64,000 nucleotides of DNA from Taxillus chinensis. Lineage: Eukaryota; Streptophyta; Magnoliopsida; Santalales; Loranthaceae. Under the pieces are notes generated by a model. The model saw nothing but the letters and a program-made list of their open reading frames with translations. It made no database searches and was not told the origin of the DNA. Shown piece after piece: positions 10,521 through 22,479 of the stretch. The stretch spans positions 41,371,524 to 41,435,523 of the forward strand of contig CM042088.1 in the NCBI GenBank assembly GCA_023512835.1, in the 5' to 3' direction. Every line of letters starts with the position of its first letter. The stretch's first letter is position 1. The translations under genes and the position numbers were made by a program.

Positions 10521-13500
10521 GGAATGAAATTTCATTCTATTAAATAACTGAAATTAAATAATTTTATAATTTTTCGATTTTAAAAACAATGTCAATGTCT
10601 GCATTACCAGAATATTGCAATCTCCATGAATTTACAGGCTAGCACAACCACGAGCTTTAAATGATACTCACAGAATCCACATAAATGAACACGCCAACAT
10701 CCACAATAATTACAAAAAACATGATTATTTATGGAAAATTAAAATCACAAGAAAGAAGAAAAAGGAATAACAGAATATATGTATGATATTCCAATTCTCT
10801 ATGCCGTCCGATCCATCCAGCTCATGGCTTTTTTTTTCATGTTTGTAATGTGTGGACGATATTTCATATTTACGAGTCACATTTATTGATGTAAAATTGA
10901 TATATTCGTGTTTAAAATAATTATATGATCTAATATTTAAGAATTACAAATCAATTTCAATTTGAATTTAGTTGTTAATTGTGTGGGCGTTAGATTGTAG
11001 TATTTATTACTTAAAAAAAGATATCTACTTTTATCATGTTCAAAATTTATAATGTAATACAATTAAAGTTAATATTTGAAAATAAGTAATTAAATAAACA
11101 TTGTTTTTAATTAGTATTAAGATAAGAAAAAATTATTTGCAATTAAGGTAAGAGCAGAACACCCCTCCAACAATTATTATCAATCTAGGTGTGTCTCTAC
11201 CCGGTTACCTACGTAGCATTGATCAAAAGATAAAAGAAATTATACGTAATCATTAGCGATATCGCCATGAATGTATCGTGATATGCATTCCTCAAAATAT
11301 ATATGGTTAGATAAAGTTTGATTGAGGTGTTTTTTTGTTTTATTTTTTTAAAAATTAAAATTAAAAATAATTTTCATTTTCAGGAGTTGGGACTCAAATC
11401 TGGCTTCAATCTTGCCATGTCTCAAATCCATCCCCCAGGATAGAAACTCAATGATCCCTTTAAACCCTTAAGTGCATTGAATTTAACTTTCAACTTCAAA
11501 AAAAGAACTTAAAAATAAAATGACTAAAGCCTTAAGGATTTACTTTAGAAGCTTAGGATAAATGGAATTTAATCGCAACTTTGACGAATTACTTAGAAAA
11601 ATAAAAAAATAGAATTTTAGGAAAATAATATACTCAAGCAAATAGTTAAAACAATGTAAAACATCTTCTCCTAAGATAGATATCGAAATAACGTTATAGG
11701 GGTGTTAATCCTTCTATATATGTAACCAACTCTCAAACTGTTATCTAGCAACATAAACCATGTTTAAACTAATCAAAGTAGAAGGTATCCAACTGTACCC
11801 AACAACGGTTGGTGTGAAAACACGAAGAAGTGTTAAACTATTGGGTCATCCCCTTCGCTAGATCTTAGGATTTTATTAAACCAAACATTCCTTGGTGGTG
11901 TTAAAAAAACTTGTTCAAAAAGCTCGGTGTTTTTGAAAAAATCTCCAAGTGTTGGTACTTTGATTTGAGGTAGAAATTTATATGAATAATTCATTTTTCT
12001 TAGGAATTAAGAGTAGCCCAATTCATATGTCTTGATTGTATGTGTGCCTTGATTATTTCTTATATCTATATGACTAATTGAATCCATGTTAAATAAGTGA
12101 AGGATGGACTAAAAGGTGAACAACTGGTATTATCGAAATCGTAGAATGAAACCTAAGTGACTTGGAAGTCACGAGAATTATCTGTAATCCTAAAAAGAAA
12201 CATAATTATTTACTTATTAATAAGTTTATCATTATTTTAGCGATTCATGAGAATAGACCATTGGTAGGATTACACACGTTGATATTCACATAAAAGAAAA
12301 TTTTTGTTACATTAAAATCGGCCATCTTCATATAATTTAGGAGTCATAAGAATAATTGATCATATGATTAGTAATTGAAATTATGGTAAATTTAAACCTT
12401 AGAGCATTTCTAATATATTAGCTATAGCAAAATATTCCTCAAATGTATCTCCAATGTATTAGCTATGCAAATAATTAAAGCTAAAAATTTATCTTAGCTT
12501 TAACTAAAGTGTCACATCGTTTTCATCTCAATCTTATTTTCACAATTACATAATCTCCTCTCCCACGCCGCCCCCTCACTCCCTGCATCACCCCCTCTCC
12601 AAGAGAGACGGTGCCCGGGGGTGATTAGGAAAAACTTTTAACGTGTTCAAGTTTACAAATCTTTTTATGGTCTTTAAAATTTGTATTTGAGCCCTCCTTT
12701 ACAAGTAGAGCCCTCCTTTAAAATTTGTATTTGAGCCCTCTTTAAAGTTTATCAAGAATATATATGCAAAAAGAAATTCCCCCTTATTTTTTAAAAATTG
12801 AGCCCTCCTTTGCAAGTAGAGCCGCCCTTGGTGGTGCCCTCCTCCCTCCCTCCCTCCCCCCAGCCGCAGAACCTCCCCAATCCCTCTAACGGCAAGTGTA
12901 TTATCGGATTGTAGAGAGAAGCAAGGTCCACGCCTTCCCATTTTGTCTTAGAGGCCACATCAGCAATTCTTAGGAAAACATATCAATAATCACATAGAGT
13001 TCGACCTGCAATTGTTGAATTATTTTTTTCATAACCAGCTATTTTTTTTTGTTGGGATGATTTTGACAAAGCACGGCCTGCAATTGTTGAATTAGGCTCT
13101 ATGGCTGGATAGATGATTGAGCATTACAGATAATTAGGAATTTAAAATTTCAAGAGAATATAAGCTAAAAATAAATTAAAAATAATACTTAAACAAAAAA
13201 AAACTATTAGAACACCATTAGCTAAAACAGACTATAACCTAAACATAAATTTAACTAACCCATTTGAAGATTTAATATGCACATTTATTCACTATTTTAT
13301 CTAAAAAAAATTATTTTATTTCATCACATAAGTTTACATTGAGTTTACATGGACAATAATAACCCATTGAACCATACATTTAAAATTAATTCCAACCCCA
13401 ACCCCATTTGCTTGACGATTTTTATGCTTATATTAACAAATGTATATAAATACCATCAAATGGGATTTGATTTGACAATTTCTTTTTCGATGCCCTTCCG

Positions 13501-14100
13501 TTAATAATTCAATCTTTTATATATATAAATTGTCCATATATAAATTGTCAATAGCGAGGGCCGTAGCCAAGAAAGGCAGTTCGTATACTGTTTTCTCTGT
13601 CAGACAAGAGGACAAACATCCCTTGTGTGTCAAATATGACCCGTGGGAATCACATTTATCCTAGTGAAAATTTTTACAGCCATACATACAAACTAACACA
13701 CCATCTCCTTTGCCTCCAAGTTTGTTCACAAGCAATACAAAAACAATTAAAGATATCAGCCCTCAACAAATCACAGAATGTGTCATGCTCTACGTACATT
13801 AATTAAAAGGCCAGTAAGAGATTTAACTTGAATGTATCTGACGTCACCATTACTTCCATTTCTCTGCTAAAGATATAGCAAGGAAAGCAAAAGTCTTCAC
13901 CGCAACATTCGCAGGAACATAACTTGATAACAAAACATATGCAAATGACGAGAATTTTAAGAAAGTGAGCTCGCATACGGGGTCATATCTAGTTATTATT
14001 TGTTTTCCTCCATAGAACTAATAATACTCGAACCAAAAGAGCTACTAAATTAGCCTTTCATATTTGCAAGATAATAATTATAACTATATAATCAATCAGC
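10520..14100. other. Intergenic region without recognisable gene
   Basis: The sequence is AT-rich. At 12403-12510 are paired MITE-like motifs (AGAGCATTTCTAATATATTAGCTAT, then TCTCCAATGTATTAGCTAT) of the kind seen at ends of plant MITEs, without a clear partner end. A small direct-repeat cluster around GAGCCCTCCTTT lies at 12685-12835, followed by CCCTCC-rich sequence (12836-12900). I saw no RNA gene or conserved coding segment. Confidence 0.45.
12685..12835. repeat. Short direct repeats around GAGCCCTCCTTT
   Basis: AAAATTTGTATTTGAGCCCT occurs twice (about 12677 and 12720). ACAAGTAGAGCCCTCC / GCAAGTAGAGCCGCCC is a further diverged pair. This resembles local slippage duplications of a unit of about 50 bp. 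Confidence 0.45.
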
Positions 14101-15344
14101 TTACTCAATAAATGGTCCTGTAGTAGTACCTAGGAACAATGGAATGCTCGAGACAGCTGTCTCCACAATCCTAAAGGTGTCAAAAGAGAGAACAGTGATG
14201 TGCACCTCTCCACCAGCTTCCTTCTGAACTTTGAGCTTCAAGAATACGACCAACTCTTTCCGCTGTGCATGCCCGACGAGACACAACTTACCACCACCCA
14301 AATCCAATAAGTGATCCCAATGAGGAGACAGACCGGGAGCAAGATCAAACTTGTTCAGTATATTGGAGTCAATAATTCCCGTTGATCCAAGTCGTATGCA
14401 CACAATAACTCGTCAGAGCTATACTTATTATAATAGAGCACGCCATCCAGAATAACAGAAAGAACACTATCACGCTACTTTCTTGGGCTGATAAATAATG
14501 ACCTCCAATACTCCATTACGAGGATAGTAGGCAAACAAGCCCTCACGTTCTGATAAGAGCAGAATTCGATCCCTTATGGGATCGGGGAATGCCATGACAA
14601 AATGTAAGTCCCACGCCATCGATTCCAGATCTGGAGGCTCCGCCAAGGACTTCCAACCTGATCCAAAGTCACTTGTATCAAGAGCCCTGGCAAACACGTA
14701 CTTGCCATTGAAGATGTAGACAGTTTCATTCATGGAAGTAACAACTGGCTCAAAATGTGGAGATGGCAGCTGAGGGCCTGCCTTCCAGCCATCTCGGGGA
14801 TGATTAACGTCAAGATAGAAGACATCATAGCAAAATTTCCAGTCCATCCGTGATCTGACAAAACAACTCTCTGGGTAGAGGCCTCCAAGGAGGTAGATGA
14901 TAGAGCCTACTGTTGCAACACCGAAATATGTAGTTGGTATTCCTCCGCATTCTAACCTGCCAAAAATCTTGCTGCATTCCTTCTTCACCAAATCGAGCCT
15001 GTACCAGTCACACCCATAGCGTCCCTGGATCCAATTGGAAAAGGAGAGAAAATAGATTCCTCCCTTCTCCACCTCCGTATCCTTAACTCATTCACAGGCA
15101 AGTGTAAATATGATATAAAGAGGAAATTAAGCGAATAATAGAAAGAAAAGCATATATATATATATATATAATCTGTTTTTACTTTGCAACACCCATAGGC
15201 ATAAGCAAGGTTGATACACAATTGCCATTTGGGTGGAGGCACTGTTTGCTGATTTTTCGAAGGCAATGATTCAGAACCATCAGAACCTCGAGAGAAATAC
15301 ACTGGTCGAATCCCCTCGGACACGGATGATGCCGAAGAGGCCAT
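14101..15344 (-). pseudogene. Kelch / galactose-oxidase-like protein gene with two frame disruptions
   Basis: Exon 1 (15344-15183) encodes MASSASSVSEGIRPVYFSRG to YAYGCCK (54 aa). It joins in phase 0, across a short intron (15182-15082), to exon 2 from 15081. Exon 2 encodes kelch-like blades: YFGVATVGSIIYLLGG, FYLDVNHPRDGWKAGPQLP, VVTSMNETVYIFNGKYVF, ILLLSEREGLFAYYPRNG. The frame stops at 14470 just after YQPKKVA. The adjoining frame then reads SVILDGVLYYNKYSSDELL until about 14352, and a third shift restores LAPGLSPHWDHLLDLGGGKL through to the stop at 14101. All three segments belong to one kelch protein, so two small indels separate them. No F-box is visible at the short N-terminus. It is either a pseudogene or two assembly errors. 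Similar plant proteins are often annotated F-box/kelch-repeat. Confidence 0.65.
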
Positions 15345-15505
15345 AGTCCCTATCGGTGAAAACCAAAACAAAAAAATTTCAAAGGAAAAGAAAAAGAACG
15401 GAGCGTGAAAAGCATTATTAGTTAAATGTTGTAATCAATCCTTTAGACAGCAGAAAAATAAAAAAATTCTGATTTTTTTAAAAAAAAAAAAAGTTCTAGT
15501 GTCAA

Positions 15506-15904
15506 TCATATGAAAAGATGGGGAGAGAGAGAGGGAGACCGTTGTTCCTTTTCAGATTCCTTCGGATGGCTGGAAGAGGCACGATCCTGTTGGTGCGTAG
15601 AAGTGTTTTGCAATACAAATACTACAAGCGCAAAGGATTTCACGTCTGCTAACAAAATGAGAGAACGGACAGCGATGTTTTGTGTGTCTAGGTAGTATTT
15701 GGACTTCTTGGCCACTGCATTGGCCATGCTCAAATGGTCCCTCGCTCTCCGCAAATCCCTTTTGTTAAAGTACTCACTGCAATGTACACCTAAATTAGTA
15801 TGTAAGGTAAAATACCAAAAATAGAATAATAATAAACTGCATGCATGTGTGAAAGAGTACCCAAGGGCGAAATACATCTCTGCAGTGATCTCATACTGGG
15901 CAGA
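15506..15904 (-). CDS. 3' part of an unrecognised helical-repeat-like gene, truncated by the assembly gap
   Basis: An exon running out of the gap reads AQYEITAEMYFALG and ends at GG|GTACTC (about 15861). It joins in phase (GG+T) to an exon after TTGCAG (about 15781) reading EYFNKRDLRRARDHLSMANA, then VAKKSKYYLDTQ. The frame stays open to a stop at 15506, but the part after about LDTQ is rich in S, E and Q and may not all be coding. The alternating A/L/Y pattern resembles a TPR-like helical hairpin, but I cannot name the family. It lies about 160 bp upstream of the kelch gene on the same strand. The beginning of the gene is lost in the gap. Confidence 0.45.
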   Translation of the reverse strand, partial: SAQYEITAEMYFALGYSFTHACSLLLFYFWYFTLHTNLGVHCSEYFNKRDLRRARDHLSMANAVAKKSKYYLDTQNIAVRSLILLADVKSFALVVFVLQNTSTHQQDRASSSHPKESEKEQRSPSLSPHLFI

Positions 15905-16404
15905 NNNNNNNNNNNNNNNNNNNNNNNNNNNNNNNNNNNNNNNNNNNNNNNNNNNNNNNNNNNNNNNNNNNNNNNNNNNNNNNNNNNNNNNNNNNNNNNN
16001 NNNNNNNNNNNNNNNNNNNNNNNNNNNNNNNNNNNNNNNNNNNNNNNNNNNNNNNNNNNNNNNNNNNNNNNNNNNNNNNNNNNNNNNNNNNNNNNNNNNN
16101 NNNNNNNNNNNNNNNNNNNNNNNNNNNNNNNNNNNNNNNNNNNNNNNNNNNNNNNNNNNNNNNNNNNNNNNNNNNNNNNNNNNNNNNNNNNNNNNNNNNN
16201 NNNNNNNNNNNNNNNNNNNNNNNNNNNNNNNNNNNNNNNNNNNNNNNNNNNNNNNNNNNNNNNNNNNNNNNNNNNNNNNNNNNNNNNNNNNNNNNNNNNN
16301 NNNNNNNNNNNNNNNNNNNNNNNNNNNNNNNNNNNNNNNNNNNNNNNNNNNNNNNNNNNNNNNNNNNNNNNNNNNNNNNNNNNNNNNNNNNNNNNNNNNN
16401 NNNN
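15905..16404. other. Assembly gap of exactly 500 N
   Basis: A run of exactly 500 N is a conventional placeholder of unknown true length. Open frames crossing it are meaningless. Confidence 0.99.
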
Positions 16405-18740
16405 TTCATATGCACCAAAATCTTTGTTTGAAACGCCCATCGTTTTGCTGGTTCTTGCTTTCCCGTGTTGTAACATGCATTTTTAGCTGCGATCAATTTT
16501 GCAATGTGACACCGATGTTTTTATTGCAGTTTTTTGAAGTGTTGAGTGATGTGTGCTGCAGATTTTAGTTTCTGTCAGTATTCCTGTAAATTTCCCTACA
16601 TTTACTTCTTGTTGATCTTGAATTGGTCTTTTTTTTTTTCCAAGATGGAAACGTGGTCTGTTTGTTTAATTTGTATTTTCACTTTTAATGTGAACTAAAA
16701 AGGAATAGTGCCTTAGAGATAAATTTTTTGCTTGGTAAAATGATTATCAAATTTATTAACAAATGCAATTTCACGTGTTGGAATTTTTATTCAATTTATC
16801 TTACAATTTACGTGAGTGTATGGCGCCTTGCATCAATATATCCGTAGAGATATAATATTTACATGGAAAGTTGATTTCTTTCTCGTAAGTGTATAAAATA
16901 TGAAAAGAAATAAAATTTCTTTTCTTTTCTTTCATCTCCCGTGAATTTGTCATGTTTAGTGATAATATGAGTACATAGTTTGATAGATATACCCATGGTT
17001 ACTCTATAATTACTTGAAAGATTATTAGTAGTATGTTAATTAAAAAGTTAGTTAAATCTGTATATGAAATAATATTAATCATAAATTATATTTAAAATTT
17101 ATATTTTAATTATAAATTTTGTTAAAATTTAAATATTGAGGTATCGGTTAATAAAAAAAATAATTAAAAGTATTATATTTAGCCTTTTTATTAATATTAT
17201 AAATAGTACCATTTTAAATTTAATATTTATTATTATTTTTATTTTTAAATAAAATATTTCTTTTTTTTCAGTTTTTTATTTTATTAAAAAATAAGTAAGT
17301 ATGTAAAAATAATATTTTAATTAAATAATAAAAGTGAACCGTTAAAATAAAGAGGTAAAAAGTATGGTTTAAGGTAGTTAATAAAATGAGAAGAAATACT
17401 CAAACCCACCAAAATATTAAATATATCCACTTTTGTGAAATGATCAAATTGTCTGAAATGACAAAAATACTTTTAAAAACAAGATTGAAAAAAATCACTT
17501 CATCCACCTTAGAAATAAAACCCTAACCTAACGTTTACTTACAATTCATTCTCTCCCACAAACAAACCTCAATCCTAAAACTTAACTTCCAAACAACTTA
17601 GCAATGAAGAAATATGAAATAGAGGATAAGAGTTGTTCCAATGACAGAAATAATGTTACAGGACACCAGGCGAATACCGTGAGCTTCTCTCTCTCTCTCT
17701 TATTATTTTTTTTGATTTCAACGACTTGTATTCAATATGTAAATTTCGAACATTACAATTATGATTGTAAACAATATATCAAACTTATATATTATGTTTG
17801 CACTGTATATGTCAAACAATAATATATAGTTCGATTATTAATATTTGAATGGTTTTTTTTATGGATATGATGTTTCTTTTTAGATTTCTTTTAACATATG
17901 TAAATATGTAACAACCAAATGTAGCATCATAGGAAAATCTTGCTTGGTAATGGACTATACACATGTCTTGGTGTCCGTGGAGAGAAAAGCTTTAATAGAG
18001 TAAGAAGAGAATGATAAAGAAAAAGAAAAGGAAGTGCAAAATTAATGTTGTGAGATTAAGAGGTCGTAAGAGCTTGGGAGAGGATAAAATGAGTGGGTTT
18101 GGGGATGTGAGGTGGATGTGTTAATAAAAAAGGCTAAAAAATAATTTATTATGTTTTTTTCTTTGACAAAAAATAAAATGTGCATATTTAATTATTCAGG
18201 GGATGTGTGTGTATATATATATGCATTGTTAAATCAATTCAACAATTCATATTAGATATTCATTTTTTGTAACTATGCAACTATAATTTACTGTAACAAG
18301 CTACAGTTAAAAAAAAATAATTTAGACTGTTAATTTTAATATTTAATGATTCAAATTAAAGTTATTATGATAAAAATTTAACTCAAATTATAATTTTAAC
18401 AAAATTATATATATACCTGGAGGAAAATGCTAAGTAAGATTACAATCATTCCATAGATAAAATCCCATTTTCATTTAATGAAAATATTATTCCGTGGAAT
18501 AATAGGTACTATAACATATGAGCAAATTTAATGAAAGTGCAATCCGAGCTTGAACTATTGTGATTGTGCATGTACTCGTGCACTATATATATATATTTTT
18601 TATCATTATCATATATATATATATATATATATATTATTTTAAAGGGCGAGGCTTGGGAATTTAGGCGGACATACATACGATAACACCCGTCACCCGCGAT
18701 AACACCCCTCAGCTCAGACTGAGACATGTAGGGAGGGTTT
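16405..18740. other. AT-rich intergenic sequence
   Basis: No gene is recognised. Long A/T tracts dominate (for example 17040-17340), and there are dinucleotide runs near 18582-18634. Small open frames (17604-17822, 18509-18727) show no domain and are low-complexity. Confidence 0.5.
18582..18634. repeat. (AT)n microsatellite pair
   Basis: There are two TA/AT runs, about 18582-18597 and 18611-18632, separated by a short T-rich spacer. Confidence 0.85.
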
Positions 18741-18745
18741 GTAAC

Positions 18746-18754
18746 TTTTTATAC
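18746..18754 (+). promoter_or_regulatory. Possible TATA box of DAD1
   Basis: TTTTTATAC lies about 80 bases upstream of the DAD1 start codon, with a short purine-rich leader between. This is motif-level evidence only. Confidence 0.35.
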
Positions 18755-18831
18755 GCAGATCACACGCATTGTGGCCGTTTGAAGAAAAAGTAGAGCAGAG
18801 AAAAGGAACGAGGTGGTGACTGGTGAAGTCA

Positions 18832-19767
18832 ATGGCTAGATCAACGTCCAAGGACGCTCAAGCCCTAATCCAATCTCTCCGATCTGCTTACGCCGCAACT
18901 CCCACAAACCTCAAGGCATCTCTCTCTCTCTCTCTCTCTGCACTTCAAAACTCTACATCTCATCTCTGCTTCTTCCTCGACAATCAAATTCAATCTGCTA
19001 ACTTGATTTTATTTTGTTTGGATCCAGCTCATTGATCTCTATGTGCTTTTTGCGGTCTTCAGTGCTGTAATCCAGGTAATCTGCGTCCCTTCATTTAGTC
19101 TTTCTATTAGATCTGCCGCATCAGATGTTATTTATTTACGATTGATTGATATGGGTAACCTACTTTTCTATTTGGTTCTCAGTTCGATTTTTTTTTTGTC
19201 TTTAGATTTGAGTCATGTCTAGAAATTGGTTGTCCATTTTATTATTTTTAAGAAAAATATATGTTTCACGGTCTGCACTGTGAGCAAGCCATATGGGTTT
19301 TGTTTAAAGATTACTATTTCAATTGGATTTGTTTCAATTTTCTGATTTGTTGCATAATTGGGCCTAAAATCTCTTGCTCTTATGCAACACTATCAATTTT
19401 TTTCGTTGTTATTATTTTATAATCCTGGTTGAATTTGAGGTTTTTGGAACGCGACATAAAATATTGAGGTCATGAAATGCATGTTTATATTCTTTAATGA
19501 TTTTTTTGTGTACATTTTACAATTTACTGTTAAAAGCTTTACACTTAGGTGAGTTATTTAGGGAACGTTTAGTATGTGTTTTTGTTTATATATTCTGTTT
19601 TTTGTATTATTGGAGTTCGTATTGAATTTTAAATTTTGAAAACAATTTATGTTTGGTAGAAAAGAAAATATGTTTCAAAAAATATATTTTCTTTTCTTAA
19701 AAATTGAGTTTCATAAAAATTTAAAACAAATAAAATATGGTGGCATAAATTGAGTTCGTATGTTTTT

Positions 19768-19803
<36 letters not shown>

Positions 19804-21008
19804 ATAATTTCATAAGATTTTCATTAAATGACTAGAATAAATGGTACGCTGGCATCATAAAGAGTTATTAAAAAACAGGCCGCTTTTCAATAGAGCAAGC
19901 ATACCAAAGCAAGGGCATAGTCCTCTTCATTGGTCTTTTCCAAGGCAATGTGCATTGGATGTGCCTTGCTGGGCCTTGTGTAAGTTTTACAACTATGCTT
20001 GGCATCATTAAGTCTTGCCTCTAATGGTACTTTATAACTTGTAAATGTTTTTTATTTGTTGTTTTGAGAAGTGTATGGGAAACTCTTATTTTAAGTGGAG
20101 GTACTAGATATATCAGTGCTATCTTTTAGTAATTTAGAAAGCAAATATAAAGATATAATCCTAAGAAGATATATCAGTGCCTTGCTGGTTTGCGTTGTTT
20201 TATTTTGTAATTGAAATTATTGTTTGGAACAAGTTTTTAAATGCATTTTATATGATATATTCCCTTGAAAGCTATTCCTTCAAAAACTCAAAAAATGTGA
20301 GTATATCTTTTGGCTACCGGAAAATATTTTGTGATATTTCACTTCTTAGAATAAAATTTGTGAAACACAACCAAATAGGATTGCTGTGTTTTTCTCCTTC
20401 TTTATGTTTCTTATCTCCTTATTTAACTCCCTGTGCTAATGAATAGGTAGTTTACATGGCTATTGTTGGTTCTTTTCCTTTCAACTCCTTCCTTTCTGGA
20501 GTACTTTCCTGTGTAGGAACAGCAGTACTTGCTGGTAAGCATGATATATATTTAAACTCTTGAATAGTGGATCTTTCTATAGAAGATATAAAGATATGAG
20601 GCTGATTGGTTTTGTTGGCCACAGTTTGTCTTCGGATTCAAGTGAACAAAGAAAACAAGGAATTCAAGGTAAAATCTACATCTTGGACCTTTCTCCCTCG
20701 TTATTTTATTTTACCATCAATGAATCATTAACCATTACTTGTGGGGGCTGAAGGGCGGGTGGTGTTTTCTTTTTTGTTTGAATGAGAACTATTTTGTGGA
20801 TGGTGAGAATTGATTCATATATTGGATTGCTCTCTTCCTTGACCAAAAATACAAATGGGGCGGCATTCATACATTTTTTTCTGTTTTTGTAAACTGCTGA
20901 TGGTTCTTTCCCAAAATTTTGCAGGATTTGGCTCCTGAGCGTGCTTTTGCTGACTTTGTGCTCTGCAATTTGGTGCTTCATCTGGTGATCATGAATTTCC
21001 TTGGATAG
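18832..21008 (+). CDS. DAD1: DAD1, oligosaccharyltransferase subunit (defender against cell death 1)
   Basis: There are five coding exons, 18832-18915, 19028-19075, 20447-20534, 20625-20668 and 20925-21008, all phase-consistent and giving 115 aa, the normal DAD1 length. It starts [20 protein letters not shown], continues through the conserved [18 protein letters not shown] and [18 protein letters not shown], and ends VIMNFLG. DAD1 is a small ER membrane protein with three membrane segments. It is an essential subunit of the complex that transfers glycan to nascent proteins, and its loss triggers cell death. Introns 2-4 have GT-AG borders. Intron 1 (18916-19027) must use a GC donor (AAG|GCATCT): no GT occurs between exon 1 and about 19014, and reading through gives a stop. 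The gene looks functional. Confidence 0.96.
18917..18939 (+). repeat. (CT)n run next to the DAD1 intron-1 donor
   Basis: A pure TC/CT dinucleotide run starts four bases after the exon-1 border, inside the intron that has the GC donor. Confidence 0.85.
19768..19805. repeat. (CT)n(AT)n compound microsatellite in DAD1 intron 2
   Basis: T-tract, CT run and AT run are adjacent within the intron spanning 19076-20446. Confidence 0.8.
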
Positions 21009-22440
21009 AACCACCATTACGTTGTCCTTGTGACAATGAATTGAAGCTGGAGAATGTTATTGGGATTTGGATTTAGGGTCCGATATTACACCGGGAGACA
21101 TTTATAAATGAGTTTCATACTTCTGGAGACGATTTATATTTTGTATTCCATTTTGTGTCGTTGGAATTCAACAACTTTGCTGCTCCATCTCCTTCGAAAC
21201 TTTTTTCTTGGTTGTTATTGCTATACGGGAGAGGGTGAAAATATCTGAGTTTGGAGATTTTTGCTCTTTTTTATTCCTAGACAGTGCTTGTGAGCACACA
21301 ATTCCACAGTACAATAACAAACAACAAAACCTATCCATAAGCCCAAGCTCTTCCCACAGAAAAATGACCCCCAGTGCAGCTTCTTAACTACAAGTTTTGT
21401 GGGCATAAGCCTATCTTCTATGTGTACCATTATTTGTCTTCTTTAGCTAGGAGAATACTAACTTATTTTGGATTTGTATGGTCACGGCCTTATTAGCATA
21501 TTATAAGGTAACCTGGAAAGTTTTGAAGGCTCAAGGCTGTTTATAGTGATTTGGGAATTGCGTTGAGATTACTTGGACACCAATAACGCTTGCACCTGCA
21601 CCTTAAAATCGGTCCTGTTGCTTCGAAATGATGGATGGTTGGAAACTTACTCTCTTTCTAAAACAAAGCAGTTTCAATTGGAGGCTACCATGTTCAAATT
21701 CCATCTTTGAGTCCAGTCTAGGCAGTTATAAGTATAAGCATTAGGCTCGCACCCTCCGTTACAGATTGCATTTAGACTTTATACGTGTCTGCACATGCAA
21801 TAACAGATGTTGGAAATTTCACACTGCATAGTGCATACCAAAACATGGATGGTATTTCATAGGCACCAAATTTGCCTAGGTGGTTCCTGCTAATTTTATC
21901 AAATATTCATGCATGCGGTAAGCATACAAAAAAAACACAAAGCATCAATTTAGTAATAAATGAGTTCTAATCCATGAGATCTCGAAACCAATGTGTGAAA
22001 TCAACTAATTTATTTACTTACCATTGGATGAATGAATCTAAGCAGCTTGAGAATATAATCAATGTGGATGAAAAATACTGGGCCGCAGCCTATTTTCGTT
22101 TTTCATGGAAGATCTTTTCTTTTTTTTTTCTTCTTCCGATGAGTAGCCTTGTGTTGAATGGATTCTCCATCTTTTCTGGATCCTGCAATGTCTTCGCCTC
22201 CGTCAACTTCTGAAGACTTCAATTCCCTAATGTACTTTTTTGATACCTTTCTCTTGCATGTACACAAATCATTCACCATTTAAATTTATTTCATTTAACT
22301 ATGTATTTAGTAATATATGTGCATAAAATTTTCAAAAATACAAATAAAACATAGGGTCTATGGGTGAACTATGCTAAGGTCCATACCACTGAGGAGTATA
22401 TCTATTAGATGTGGCTACAAAAAGCTCAATCTCTAATTTG
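21009..22440. other. DAD1 3' UTR and intergenic sequence
   Basis: The first 200-250 bases are probably the DAD1 3' UTR. On the minus strand, about 22250-22100 reads KYIRELKSSEVDGGEDIAG and onward, open but unrecognised and without splice support. Nothing else is recognisable. Confidence 0.4.
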
Positions 22441-22479
22441 TCAAGTAGCCCTGATTGAAAGGGGAATAAATTCTGGAAT

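Noticed and set aside
14404..14470. Treating the kelch frame break as a small intron
   Set aside because: The segment itself encodes kelch-like protein (SVILDGVLYYNKYSSDELL) in the shifted frame. A 50-60 base intron would remove conserved sequence.
15790..16568. Several open frames of about 200 codons spanning the gap
   Set aside because: They consist almost entirely of N and have no meaning.
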